A stretch of DNA of 64,000 bases from contig CANASP010000003.1 of the NCBI GenBank assembly GCA_947364365.1, positions 81,258 through 145,257 of the forward strand, read 5' to 3'. A program made the translations under genes and the position numbers. Shown one piece after another: positions 8,571 through 16,471 of the stretch; the first letter of the stretch is position 1, and every line of letters starts with the position of its first letter. A model generated the notes under the pieces. The model was not told the DNA's origin. It made no database searches and saw only the letters and a list, made by a program, of their open reading frames with translations. Source of the stretch: an uncultured Alistipes sp. (GTDB lineage: Bacteria > Bacteroidota > Bacteroidia > Bacteroidales > Rikenellaceae).

Positions 8571-9554
8571 TCAGAGCCACTTGCGGTATTTGAAATACCA
8601 CATCGTGAGCCCCGAACAGAAGAGCATGAGCAGGATGGCGAAGATATATCCCACGGGGACGGTCCAGCCGTTGGGAAGGGTCCAGACCCACTCCAGCTCG
8701 GGCATCACGCGGAAGTTCATGCCGTAGATCGAGGCGATGAGCGTCGCCGGAAGGAAGATCACCGCCGCCACCGAGAAGATCTTGACGATCTCGTTCTGCT
8801 CGATGTTGATAAGACCCAGCGCGGCGTCCTGGATGTAGTCCAGACGCTGGAAGCTGAAGTCGGCGTGGTTGATGAGCGAGTTGACGTCCTTGATCATCAG
8901 TTGCAGGCGGGGGTAGATATCGTTGGGGAAGCGCTCCGAGCGGAGGATGCCCGACAACACGCGCTGGCGGTCGAAGATGTTCTCGCGCAGCAACATGGTG
9001 CTCTCCTGAAGGGCGCTGATGCGGTGGAGCACCTGCTTGTCGATCGCGTCCTCGGAGTTGATCGCCTTCGACAGCGAGGCGACCTGCTTGGCCACCAGCT
9101 CGACCATGTCGGCATCGTAGTCGATGCGCACCTCCAACAGCGAGATGAAGAGGTGGTAGCCCGTCGAATAGCTGCGGTAGTTCATCTGGAGCCGCTTTTC
9201 CGTCTCGCGGAAGGTGCGCGACTCGGCCGTGCGCACCGAGACGAGCACGCCCTCGTTGGAGATGATGAACGAGACGGGCTCGACGACGAACGACTCGCCC
9301 GTGGGCACGAAGAAGTTGGAGTTGGAGATGATGGCGTTCTCGTTCTCGGAGTATTTCGAGGTCGACTCGATCTCCTCGACCTGCTGCTGGGTCTGGAGGC
9401 CGATCTCCATGAAGTTCTCGACCGCCTTCTGCTCCTTGATCGTGGGCAGCATCATGTCGATCCACAGGATGTCGTCGTAACCCAGCTCGTCGAAGAGCCG
9501 CGTGTCGGCGTTGCGGATGATCTTGTTGTACTGCTTGAGATAGATGGTAATCAT
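8571..9554 (-). CDS. corA: CorA family magnesium/divalent cation transporter
   Basis: A 327-residue inner-membrane channel protein. A long helical cytoplasmic domain (QQQVEEIESTSKYSEN...RVLSGILRSERFP) leads into two C-terminal membrane segments. The signature YGMNF between them places the GMN selectivity motif at about 278-280. The tail ends with basic KYRKWL, as in CorA. It carries Mg2+ or related divalent ions into the cell. It shares strand with the MqnA-like gene upstream, 71 bases away, with a 17-base palindrome in the gap. It is terminated by the hairpin at 8509-8543. Confidence 0.93.
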   Translation of the reverse strand: MITIYLKQYNKIIRNADTRLFDELGYDDILWIDMMLPTIKEQKAVENFMEIGLQTQQQVEEIESTSKYSENENAIISNSNFFVPTGESFVVEPVSFIISNEGVLVSVRTAESRTFRETEKRLQMNYRSYSTGYHLFISLLEVRIDYDADMVELVAKQVASLSKAINSEDAIDKQVLHRISALQESTMLLRENIFDRQRVLSGILRSERFPNDIYPRLQLMIKDVNSLINHADFSFQRLDYIQDAALGLINIEQNEIVKIFSVAAVIFLPATLIASIYGMNFRVMPELEWVWTLPNGWTVPVGYIFAILLMLFCSGLTMWYFKYRKWL

Positions 9555-9600
9555 TTGGTGCGCTCTCTGTTAAGTTCTGGAATCCGTGTACCGAAGAGAG

Positions 9601-9617
9601 GCGGACCCGGGGTCCGC
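9601..9617. promoter_or_regulatory. Palindromic hairpin between MqnA-like gene and corA
   Basis: GCGGACCC and GGGTCCGC around a single G form a near-perfect palindrome just downstream of the MqnA-like stop codon. No T-run follows, so it is more likely an attenuator, RNA stabiliser or protein site than a full terminator. Confidence 0.35.
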
Positions 9618-9625
9618 TAACCCCT

Positions 9626-10216
9626 TCAGCCGGGATTGGCGCGCGGGGCGGTCTTCAGCCCCTCGTCCCAGAACTTTTCGAGCGCCCGCCGCCGCTCCAT
9701 GCCGAAGACATAGTCCAGACGGGTCAGGTAGCCGTAGGCGTCGTAGGACTTTCCGGCATAGCCGTACTCGACCACCGCCTCGTAGATGCGCTCCAGCCCC
9801 TCGGTCAGCGCGAGCCGGAAAGCCTCCTCGACCGACGGATCGACATCGGCGCGGGCGACCCACACGGCATAGGGGAAGGGCTCGGCGGCGGCGAGCAGCG
9901 GGGCGAGCGGGGCGTCGTCGCCGTAGAAATAGGCGAGGATGCCGGCCTCGGGCTCGCACTGGGCCAGGGCCGCGATCATCACGGGCGACGGCGCGGCGAT
10001 GCAGTAGTCGGTGGCCGGCCGCACCCCTTCGAGCGACGGGACGACGTGCGAGGGCACCAGCGCGAAGTCGGCTTCGCCCCGGCGGAAACGGTCGATGACG
10101 GCGGGAAAATCGGACAACAGCAGTTCGGCCCGCAGCTCAGCTGCGTGCGCGACCCCATAGAGGAAGGGTATCGTATCGAGATACGACACGGCGGCTATAC
10201 GGGTGACTGTGGCCAT
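9626..10216 (-). CDS. Shortened MqnA/MqnD-like protein
   Basis: A 196-residue protein. The start TRIAAVSYLDTIPFLYG resembles the N-terminus of chorismate dehydratase MqnA (consensus SYLNT.P). ADFALVPSHVV and DYCIAA follow the same fold. The C-terminus (YGYAGKSYDAYGYLTRLDYVFG...KFWDEGL) matches the family tail. MqnA proteins are usually about 250-280 residues; roughly 60 residues of the second lobe appear to be missing after CIAAPSPV. Dehydratase activity is therefore doubtful. It may be a decaying paralogue or a small binding protein. The promoter TACCTTTG lies 36 bases upstream, and an inverted repeat overlaps the -33 region. Confidence 0.6.
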   Translation of the reverse strand: MATVTRIAAVSYLDTIPFLYGVAHAAELRAELLLSDFPAVIDRFRRGEADFALVPSHVVPSLEGVRPATDYCIAAPSPVMIAALAQCEPEAGILAYFYGDDAPLAPLLAAAEPFPYAVWVARADVDPSVEEAFRLALTEGLERIYEAVVEYGYAGKSYDAYGYLTRLDYVFGMERRRALEKFWDEGLKTAPRANPG

Positions 10217-10251
10217 CGTCCATAGAGAGTTCGAAGATTGGTTCGATCGGA

Positions 10252-10259
10252 CAAAGGTA
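10252..10259 (-). promoter_or_regulatory. -7 promoter box (TACCTTTG) of the MqnA-like gene
   Basis: A TAnnTTTG match on the minus strand, 36 bases upstream of the ATG at 10216. Confidence 0.5.
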
Positions 10260-10275
10260 CGTCAAAATTCGCGAT

Positions 10276-10298
10276 TTTTTCCACAATTCATGGAAAAA
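10276..10298. promoter_or_regulatory. Inverted repeat TTTTTCCA-N7-TGGAAAAA (candidate operator)
   Basis: Eight-base perfect arms lie around CAATTCA. The site overlaps the expected -33 region of the leftward MqnA-like promoter and sits just upstream of the rightward promoter, a typical place for a repressor. The left arm also contains a TTTTCCACA DnaA-box-like word. Confidence 0.45.
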
Positions 10299-10311
10299 GT
10301 GCGCCGGGGTC

Positions 10312-10343
10312 TTGACAAGGGGGTATCGGCCGTCGTATATTTG
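10312..10343 (+). promoter_or_regulatory. Strong rightward promoter (TTG-N21-TATATTTG)
   Basis: TTGACA begins at 10312 and TATATTTG spans 10336-10343, a spacing close to that of Bacteroidota -33/-7 promoters. Transcription would start near 10350 and reach the phage-like cluster at 10637, leaving a leader of almost 290 bases. Confidence 0.6.
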
Positions 10344-10381
10344 TCCCATCGATGAACAGCATCCAGGCCTTCACGCGCCGG

Positions 10382-10467
10382 TTATCGACAATGATTGCAG
10401 ATTGGTTCTCAATCGTATAGCGACCCTTATCAACATCTTTCAACATTTCGTCAACACGTTATCGACA
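10382..10467 (+). repeat. Three TTATC[GA]ACA repeats (DnaA-box-like)
   Basis: TTATCGACA at 10382-10390, TTATCAACA at 10427-10435 and TTATCGACA at 10459-10467 share one orientation. Each differs from the TTATCCACA DnaA consensus only at position 6. Further CAACA words lie between the last two. Confidence 0.5.
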
Positions 10468-10636
10468 CCCCGGCCCCTTGCCGCCGGGTCCGTCCGCCGC
10501 CTCACGGTCCGCCCGGGTTTCCCCGCGTCGGGCAGAAGGCCGGCCCGGGGCGTCCCGCCTCCCGGGAGAGACCCCGTGCCGCTGCGGCGCCGCAGCGATC
10601 CGCCCGCATTTCCAACCTCAAACCACCCACTTCTCG

Positions 10637-11605
10637 ATGGCTCTCTTCACCCGAATTCCGCTCTCGGGAGCGCCGCTCGGCGGCCGGCTCCTCTACGGCG
10701 TCGCAGGCAGCGCGCCCCAGACCTTCGACCTGCGGCTCTACGACGCAGCGACCCGCGCGCCGCTCGGCGCCAGACGTTTCACCGGCGTCGCCTCCTTCGC
10801 CTCGGACGTCGCGCCCCTGCTACGCAGGGCCCTGCGCTTCGTCCCCTCCTCCGGTTCCACGGGCTTCTGCGAAGCGACCGACCGCACCCTTCGGGTCGTC
10901 GCCGAGGCGACAGGGACGCTCGACGGAACGGCGACCGCCGCATCCCGCACCTTCCTCCCCTGCGCGGGCGAGGCGGCGGCCCCGGCGCTGCTCACGTCGA
11001 TGCCGCGCGAACGGCTCCTCGCGCCGGGCGAGTGCGACGAGCTGACGCTGTTGCACGAAGGGGCGCTGACCGTCACCGTCACGGCTTCGGACCACCGCAC
11101 GACAGACGCACGCAGCTACCGCACGGCGACGGGAGGGCTCCTCCTCTTCCGCATCGCGGCCGACGACTTCGCCGGAGCCGAACGCCTCGAAGTCGACGCA
11201 GGACCCTGCGGCCGCATCGGCTACACGCTGCTCCCCGCGCCCGAGGGGGCGCAGCGACTGGCGTGGCGCACGGCCGAGGGGTCGATCGAGCACTACACCT
11301 TCCCCGTCGGAGTGCGGACGACGATCGCCGCCGCCAAGCGCCGGGCCTGCGGCTCGGAAGAGCACGTCGCCACGACGACGCAGCGGGAGCGGCGCGACCT
11401 CCTGCGCTCGGCCTGCGAAACGGGCGAGACGCTCGAAGCGCTGGCCGGCCTGCTCGCCGCACCGCAGGTGTGGGCCTGCACGGGCGGGGCGTACCGGCCC
11501 GTCGACGTGCTGACCACCGAGGCCGCGATCCGCCGCCACGGCGCACTCGGCACGTTCGACATCGAGATCCGTTCCACCGCCAGAGAAGCCCTGCCATGGA
11601 ACTGA
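10637..11605 (+). CDS. Phage-like tail-tip (Dit-like) protein, tentative
   Basis: A 322-residue, beta-rich protein without signal peptide or membrane segment; I cannot assign a named family. RLAWRTAEGSIEHYTFP resembles W.N..G..D..TF motifs of Bacteroidota phage structural proteins, and the ending GTFDIEIRSTAREAL suits a baseplate beta-domain. The frame is open upstream to 10478, but that part is low-complexity Pro/Arg and the natural start is MALFTRIPL at 10637. It overlaps the next gene by ten bases. Its place directly before an 800-residue Tal-like protein and capsid genes suggests a distal-tail or baseplate role (inference). Confidence 0.55.
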   Translation: MALFTRIPLSGAPLGGRLLYGVAGSAPQTFDLRLYDAATRAPLGARRFTGVASFASDVAPLLRRALRFVPSSGSTGFCEATDRTLRVVAEATGTLDGTATAASRTFLPCAGEAAAPALLTSMPRERLLAPGECDELTLLHEGALTVTVTASDHRTTDARSYRTATGGLLLFRIAADDFAGAERLEVDAGPCGRIGYTLLPAPEGAQRLAWRTAEGSIEHYTFPVGVRTTIAAAKRRACGSEEHVATTTQRERRDLLRSACETGETLEALAGLLAAPQVWACTGGAYRPVDVLTTEAAIRRHGALGTFDIEIRSTAREALPWN

Positions 11606-13998
11606 CGATCGACCAGATGCCCTGCGACCTGGGCGACGCCCCGATCCGCATTCCGGGATACGATGCCGACACGGCCGCCGACATCGACGCCTGCCGCACG
11701 GGGCGGTCGCTGACGATCGAGCTCCCGGCGACCCCGCGCAACGACCGAGCGACCCGCTTCGCCCGCGACCCCCACGGCGCCGAACGGTTCGACGCCACGC
11801 TCCACCGCGCCGAGCTGCGGGCCGAGGGGGCGCTGCTGTTCGAAGGCACGGTCCGGCTGCTGGCCCTCTCCGAAGCGGGCTACACGCTCCAGATCCGCGA
11901 GGGTGGGGCCGCATGGGCCCGGCAGGCGGCGCTGCGCACCCTCGACCAGCTGGGCTTCGATCTCCGCATGCGGCTCGACACGGCCACCGTATGCGCGGGC
12001 TGGACGGGCAGCGACCCCGTGAAGTTCTTCCCCGTGGCGCGCGACGCCTGGCCGCAGCGCAACGCCCCGCAGGACCTGCTGCCCGACGAACGGATGCTCT
12101 CGGTCGACGACTACCGCCCCTTCCTCCACATCCGTTCGCTCGCGGAGCGGATCTTCGCCGAGGCGGGCTACACGGTGCAGAGCCGCTTCTTCGCCTCGGA
12201 GTTCTTCCGCTCGCTCTACATGAGCGGCGCCTACGCCCGGCGCGACACGGCGGCGCTCGACGCGCGGATGGGCTTCGTCGCGGGGCGGCGGGACGAAGCG
12301 TCGGCGACGGGCGACGACGTAGGACGCGTCTACGCCGACCCCAAGGCCCTCGCCCACACCGTGGGCAACTTAGTCGACACGGCCGTGCCGCTGACGCCCG
12401 ACGCCAACGGCGAGCCCATGACCGGACTGCGCAACAACGGCGGGTGTTTCGACACCGTCGACGGCGCCGTCCGCTTCACCCCCACGGCCGAGGTCGACGC
12501 GGCGTTCGAATACACGCTGCGCTACACCACCGACCACCGCATCCTCGACCGCACGCGGCTGCGGGGCTACGATGTGATCTATCTGGGTCCGGGAGCAGAG
12601 GTGAGCTGCCCGCTGGCCAACCGTTATGCCGACCGGCGGGCGGCCATCGCACCCGGGCACAGCTACCTGGCGATCGTCTTCGACCACGCCGCGGAGGCAT
12701 GCTACCGCCTCGTCTACACCCGCAACGGGGTGGCAGGGGTGCAGTGGAGCGACTTCGAAGGGCGCTCGGCCCGGGTCGTCGTCCCGGCGTCGGGCACGGC
12801 GACCGACCCGCAGCTGCACGTGCGGGGGAGCGACGGCACGTGGGCCCCCTACGCGGGCGACTGGGCCCTCTACGACGGCCACATCGGCGAAACGGGGACG
12901 ACCACCGTGACGCTGAAGGTCCGCGACACCGCCCGGCGCTGCTCGCCGTCGTCGCCCGCGCGGTTCGATCTCATCTACTTCGGCGGCGCCGAACCGGGCA
13001 TGCGGCTCACGCTGCACCGGGAGTGCCGCGTGGCGAGCAGTTTCCAGGCCGCACCGGGCTACGGCACGCCGCTCGCCTTCGCCGACGTCGCCCGGGGAGG
13101 CATCCGGCAGGCCGGGCTGCTCGCGGCGCTCGCCCACCTGTTCAACCTCCGCTTCCACACCGACCGCCGCACCCGCACGGTCACGGTGGAGCCCGCCGAC
13201 GCCTTCTACGCCGGGCCCGAGACGGACTGGAGCGACCGCACCGACTTCGCGCATCCCGTCGAGCGGCGGATGCTCGCCCCCAGCCATGCCGAGAAGCGCA
13301 CTTGGCGTTACCGCACCGGCGAAGGGGCCGCCGCACGCCTCGAAACCGACGAAGGCGCCGCTCCGGGCAGCTGGAGCTACGAGGCACCGACCTTCGCCGC
13401 CGGGGAGGGCGAGCAGGTGGTGCCGAACCCGCTCTTCGCGGCCTCGGCGAGCGTCGCCGGGAGCTACCGCAACGCACCGTCAGCCCTGCTGCTCTCGGCG
13501 GGCGACCGCGACGACCCGTCCGACGACGGATCGTTCGTCACGCCGCGCATCGTAGGCTATGCGGGCCTCCACCCGCTGCCCGGGGGCGAACGCTGGGGCC
13601 ACCCCTGGGGTCAGGCCTCCTACCCGCTCGCGGCGTTCCACTTCGCGGGCGACGACCTGGCGGAGCCCTTCACACTCGGATTCGACGACCGCGACGGGGC
13701 CGAGGGGCTCCATCGCTTCTACGACCGGCAACTGGAGCAGGAGGCCACGGGCGAGGAGATCGCCCTTTGGCTGCGCATCGCGCCCCACGAGTTCGAGGCG
13801 CTCGGCAACCCCTCGCCGGAGGCGCCGTCGCTGCGCTCGGTCTTCCGCCTCGACACGGGCGACGGCTGCGTCCTGGCCTCGCTCCGCCGCATCGAAGCCT
13901 ACGATCCCGAAGCGGCCTCGGTGCGCTGTCTCTTCCGCCGGCTGCCCGAGGACCCCGAGGATCGGGGCGACGACGGCCCCAACGCCCTGCGCCGATGA
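11596..13998 (+). CDS. Large phage tail-associated (Tal/baseplate-like) protein, tentative
   Basis: An 800-residue protein starting MELTIDQMP at 11596. The segment SLTIELPATPRNDRATRFARDPHGAERFDATLHRAEL and the repeated beta-strand character resemble tail-tip proteins of Bacteroidota siphophages, where substrate-contact domains are grafted onto a gp27-like base. Later segments (GLLAALAHLFNLRFHTDRRTRTVTVEPADAFY) fit the same type of protein. There are no membrane segments and no signal peptide. It overlaps the preceding gene and shares an ATGA overlap with the small HTH gene after it, so all are translationally coupled. Assignment rests on general resemblance and neighbourhood. Confidence 0.55.
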   Translation: MELTIDQMPCDLGDAPIRIPGYDADTAADIDACRTGRSLTIELPATPRNDRATRFARDPHGAERFDATLHRAELRAEGALLFEGTVRLLALSEAGYTLQIREGGAAWARQAALRTLDQLGFDLRMRLDTATVCAGWTGSDPVKFFPVARDAWPQRNAPQDLLPDERMLSVDDYRPFLHIRSLAERIFAEAGYTVQSRFFASEFFRSLYMSGAYARRDTAALDARMGFVAGRRDEASATGDDVGRVYADPKALAHTVGNLVDTAVPLTPDANGEPMTGLRNNGGCFDTVDGAVRFTPTAEVDAAFEYTLRYTTDHRILDRTRLRGYDVIYLGPGAEVSCPLANRYADRRAAIAPGHSYLAIVFDHAAEACYRLVYTRNGVAGVQWSDFEGRSARVVVPASGTATDPQLHVRGSDGTWAPYAGDWALYDGHIGETGTTTVTLKVRDTARRCSPSSPARFDLIYFGGAEPGMRLTLHRECRVASSFQAAPGYGTPLAFADVARGGIRQAGLLAALAHLFNLRFHTDRRTRTVTVEPADAFYAGPETDWSDRTDFAHPVERRMLAPSHAEKRTWRYRTGEGAAARLETDEGAAPGSWSYEAPTFAAGEGEQVVPNPLFAASASVAGSYRNAPSALLLSAGDRDDPSDDGSFVTPRIVGYAGLHPLPGGERWGHPWGQASYPLAAFHFAGDDLAEPFTLGFDDRDGAEGLHRFYDRQLEQEATGEEIALWLRIAPHEFEALGNPSPEAPSLRSVFRLDTGDGCVLASLRRIEAYDPEAASVRCLFRRLPEDPEDRGDDGPNALRR

Positions 13999-14264
13999 AC
14001 CGCCGCCAACGCATCCTTGCGCCCCGGCTCGCCCGGCTCATCGGCGGGCAGCTGCCCGCCGGAGCCGTAGAGCTGCTGCTCGACCGGGGACTGCTCGACC
14101 TGAGGGCCTGCGAGCGTCACGTGGTGGCCGACGAGATCGGGCGGCTCGAAAGCCGGGGCGTGCCCCGTTGCGGCGCGATGTACCGTGTCGCCGAGGAGCT
14201 GGGGTGCTCCTACGCCAAAGTCAGAACACTCTATTACGAAACCTTCAAACAACCCAAACGATGA
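13995..14264 (+). CDS. Small helix-turn-helix protein of the phage-like cluster
   Basis: An 89-residue basic protein. The C-terminal half (GAMYRVAEELGCSYAKVRTLYYE) reads as a helix-turn-helix of the type used to bind DNA. It starts in a four-base overlap with the tail-like gene and ends in a four-base overlap with the protease gene. Its position just before protease and capsid genes is compatible with a small-terminase-like or regulatory role, but no large terminase follows. Function is not known. Confidence 0.6.
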   Translation: MNRRQRILAPRLARLIGGQLPAGAVELLLDRGLLDLRACERHVVADEIGRLESRGVPRCGAMYRVAEELGCSYAKVRTLYYETFKQPKR

Positions 14265-15166
14265 AACCATCCATCCGCATCACCGACCGGGCCGACACAT
14301 GCCTCATCGAGATCGAGGGGACGATCGGCGTCCCCGAAGCGTGGCAGTTCGACGAGCCCGAGGCCCGCGTGGCCACCTACGAGACCTTCCGCGAGACGGT
14401 GCGCCGCATCGCGGCGGTCGACGCCCGCGAAATCGTCGTCGAGATCCGCTCGACGGGCGGCGACGTCAACGACGCCCTGCTGATCCACGACGCCCTGCGC
14501 TCGCTGCCGGGGCGCATCACCACCCGCTGCCACGGCTACACCGCCTCGGCGGCGACGCTCATCGCCCAGGCCGCGTCGGAGGGGTGTCGCGAGATCGCCC
14601 CCAGCGCCCTCTACCTGATCCACCGCGCCGCCTGCTCGACCGAAGGCAACGCCGCGGAACTGACGGCGACCGTCGACCTGCTGCGCCGCACCGACGAACG
14701 CATCGCCGCGGTCTATGCCGCCCGCTCGGGACGCCCGGCCGAGGAGTTCGAGCGCCTCATGGACGAGAACAACGGCACGGGGCGCTGGCTCTCGCCCGCC
14801 GAGACCGTCGCCGCAGGGCTCGCCGACCGCATCGCGGGCGGAGAACAGCCCGTCGACGCAGCCCTGCCGCGCATCGCCGAGGGGGTGCGCACGGGGTGGC
14901 GGCGTCTCATGGAGCGGCTCGGGGCCGAGCCCGCGGCAGAGCCGCTGCCCGAGCCGGTCAACGTCCTCCACACCGACGATCCCGGGCGGCCGCTCCCCGC
15001 CGCGACCTCCGAAGCGCTGGCCGCCGCAGCCGCCGAACGGGCCCGCAACGCCGCGGCGCCGACCCGCACCCGCCCGCGCGAGGATCCGTCGCTGGGCGAT
15101 TCGATCCTCTCGGCCAACCAGCGCGCCTACGCCGACGACGCACGGCGGTTCCACAAGAGCTGCTGA
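14261..15166 (+). CDS. ClpP-like phage head maturation protease
   Basis: A 301-residue protein. Residues 1-200 have the ClpP fold: EIRSTGGDVNDALLIHDAL (oxyanion region), GYTASAATLIAQAA (nucleophile Ser) and APSALYLIHRA (catalytic His), with GRWLSPAETVAAGLAD as the typical end of the domain. The C-terminal third is an Ala/Pro/Arg-rich, probably disordered tail, as in capsid proteases with a scaffold-like extension. It would cleave capsid protein during head assembly. It lies directly before the capsid-like gene. Confidence 0.8.
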   Translation: MKPSIRITDRADTCLIEIEGTIGVPEAWQFDEPEARVATYETFRETVRRIAAVDAREIVVEIRSTGGDVNDALLIHDALRSLPGRITTRCHGYTASAATLIAQAASEGCREIAPSALYLIHRAACSTEGNAAELTATVDLLRRTDERIAAVYAARSGRPAEEFERLMDENNGTGRWLSPAETVAAGLADRIAGGEQPVDAALPRIAEGVRTGWRRLMERLGAEPAAEPLPEPVNVLHTDDPGRPLPAATSEALAAAAAERARNAAAPTRTRPREDPSLGDSILSANQRAYADDARRFHKSC

Positions 15167-15170
15167 GCGT

Positions 15171-15195
15171 TGAAAATTGAAAGTTGAAAATCGAA
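15171..15195 (+). repeat. AT-rich junction repeat, copy 2
   Basis: TTGAAAATTGAAAGTTG-like units directly follow the protease stop codon and precede the capsid-like gene. It is the same type as the stretch at 1946-1990. Confidence 0.5.
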
Positions 15196-15236
15196 AATGG
15201 GGAATCATCCCTCCGAACCTAAAAAAACCTACTACC

Positions 15237-16214
15237 ATGAGTTACCTCGAAAATGCGAAACAGTACACCGGCACCGAGCTGGAAACCGTCTTCTTCCGCC
15301 CCATGCTGACGGGCGCCTCGGCCCGGGATCTGGGCGTCAGAATCCTCTACAACCTCCCCGCGCCGACCACCGTCCAGCTGTGGGACGGCCAGCGCAACAT
15401 CCTCCAGAAGTACGACACGGCAGGCTGGACGGGCGGCGCCGCGGCCGCGAAGTACCAGAAGACCATCCATCTCAAGCGCGTCAAGGCCGAGCTGGGATTC
15501 TCGGCGGCCGACTACTTCTCGATGGTCTTCGAGCGCATCGCCGCCCGCGCCGACGTCAACATGGACGACCTCTCGGGCACCGAGCTCGAACAGGCCGAGA
15601 CGGCGCTCTTCCGTCAGGCCGTGGCCGAGAACATCCGCGCCACGATGTGGCTGGGCGACAGCGCCGCCGCGTCGGGTTACAACACCTTCGACGGCTTCCT
15701 GAAGGCCGTCGAGGAGTTCGCCGCCGACGAGCAGATCCACACCGCGACCTACACGGCCGCCTCGCTCGCCGAGCCCGGGCGCACCGTGGAGATCTTCGAC
15801 GACCTGTGGCAACATGCCGACGGACGGCTCCAGGACCTGCGCGCCGAGGGGCAGCTGGCGTTCTTCGTCACCTCCGACCTCTACTACCTCTACGAGAAGT
15901 ACCTCGACGCGAAGGGGGCCGACGCCGCCTACGTCGACACGATCAACGGCCGCAAGACGCTCGCCTACCACGGCATCCCGGTCGTCGACGTACGCCTGGG
16001 CAAATACCTCCCCGACACGACGTTCAACCAGTCGTTCTGCATGCTGACCGACCGCCGCAACCTCGTCCTGGCGGTCAACACGGCCGACTTCCCCGGCAAC
16101 GAGGTGCGCATGTGGTACAACCCCGACGAGATGGAGAACCGCCAGCGGGCGCTCTTCATGGCCGGCTGCGACGTATTGGACGAGGCGCTGGTCTGCTACG
16201 CCTACCGGCAGTAG
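15237..16214 (+). CDS. Major capsid-like protein
   Basis: A 325-residue protein starting MSYLENAKQYTGTELETVFFRPML. The order (long N-terminal helix, LKRVKAELGFSAADYFSMVFERIAARADVN, then YHGIPVVDVRLGKYLPDT and LTDRRNLVLAVN) follows HK97-like capsid proteins of Bacteroidota phages. The LAY-GIPVV-LTD pattern is typical of the P-domain and C-terminal strand. An in-frame ATG 60 bases upstream lies in AT-rich repeat sequence and is less likely. It follows the protease gene by 70 bases, the normal protease-capsid arrangement. No large N-terminal delta domain is visible. Confidence 0.7.
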   Translation: MSYLENAKQYTGTELETVFFRPMLTGASARDLGVRILYNLPAPTTVQLWDGQRNILQKYDTAGWTGGAAAAKYQKTIHLKRVKAELGFSAADYFSMVFERIAARADVNMDDLSGTELEQAETALFRQAVAENIRATMWLGDSAAASGYNTFDGFLKAVEEFAADEQIHTATYTAASLAEPGRTVEIFDDLWQHADGRLQDLRAEGQLAFFVTSDLYYLYEKYLDAKGADAAYVDTINGRKTLAYHGIPVVDVRLGKYLPDTTFNQSFCMLTDRRNLVLAVNTADFPGNEVRMWYNPDEMENRQRALFMAGCDVLDEALVCYAYRQ

Positions 16215-16471
16215 GATCGGTCGCCCGACGCCGGGCCCGGGTCCGCAGCCGGCGGAGGCGGCTCTGCGAGCGACAGCGAAAAGAGCGGCCCTCCGCCTCG
16301 GGCGGCTGCGGGCCGCCGCTTCGGACTTATCCGAAGCGGGCAAAAACGAGCCCGGCCTGCTGCGCCGGCTGCGGACCGAACAACCATCTTGAAAAACGCC
16401 GGACGACGCGGCCCGGGGCGCGGGGTGCACACCCGCTCCGGTCGCCCGGACGGCCCGAACCTTCCGAACCC
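16215..16471. other. Non-coding gap inside the phage-like cluster
   Basis: About 257 bases separate the capsid-like and portal genes while all other junctions upstream of it are coupled or short. The gap is filled by one copy of a GC-rich hairpin repeat (core 16290-16345) whose partner lies after the lysozyme-like gene. Confidence 0.6.
16290..16345 (+). repeat. REP-like GC-rich repeat, copy A
   Basis: A core containing GGCTGCGGGCCGCC followed by CGCTTCGG...CCGAAGCG (two short hairpins). It matches copy B at 19035-19093 over about 55 bases with few differences. Weaker similarity (GTGCAC..., CGGCCCGAAC) continues up to the portal start. Confidence 0.65.

Larger units (their letters stand above)
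10217..10636. other. Non-coding divergent promoter region with DnaA-box-like repeats
   Basis: No credible gene lies here. It contains, left to right: the -7 box of the MqnA-like gene, an inverted repeat, a rightward promoter (10312-10343), and three same-strand copies of TTATC[GA]ACA plus one TTTTCCACA. The final 160 bases before the phage-like cluster are very GC-rich and look featureless. The first part is clearly richer in A and T than the surroundings. Confidence 0.6.

Noticed and set aside
10217-10636. An attachment site or tRNA gene at the edge of the phage-like cluster
   Set aside because: No tRNA-like fold or matching direct repeat at the other end was found, and no integrase is present.
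11913-14264. A 783-codon frame overlapping the large tail-like gene
   Set aside because: Only its last 90 codons (13995-14264) form a credible gene; the rest is an Arg/Pro-rich shadow of the tail-like gene.
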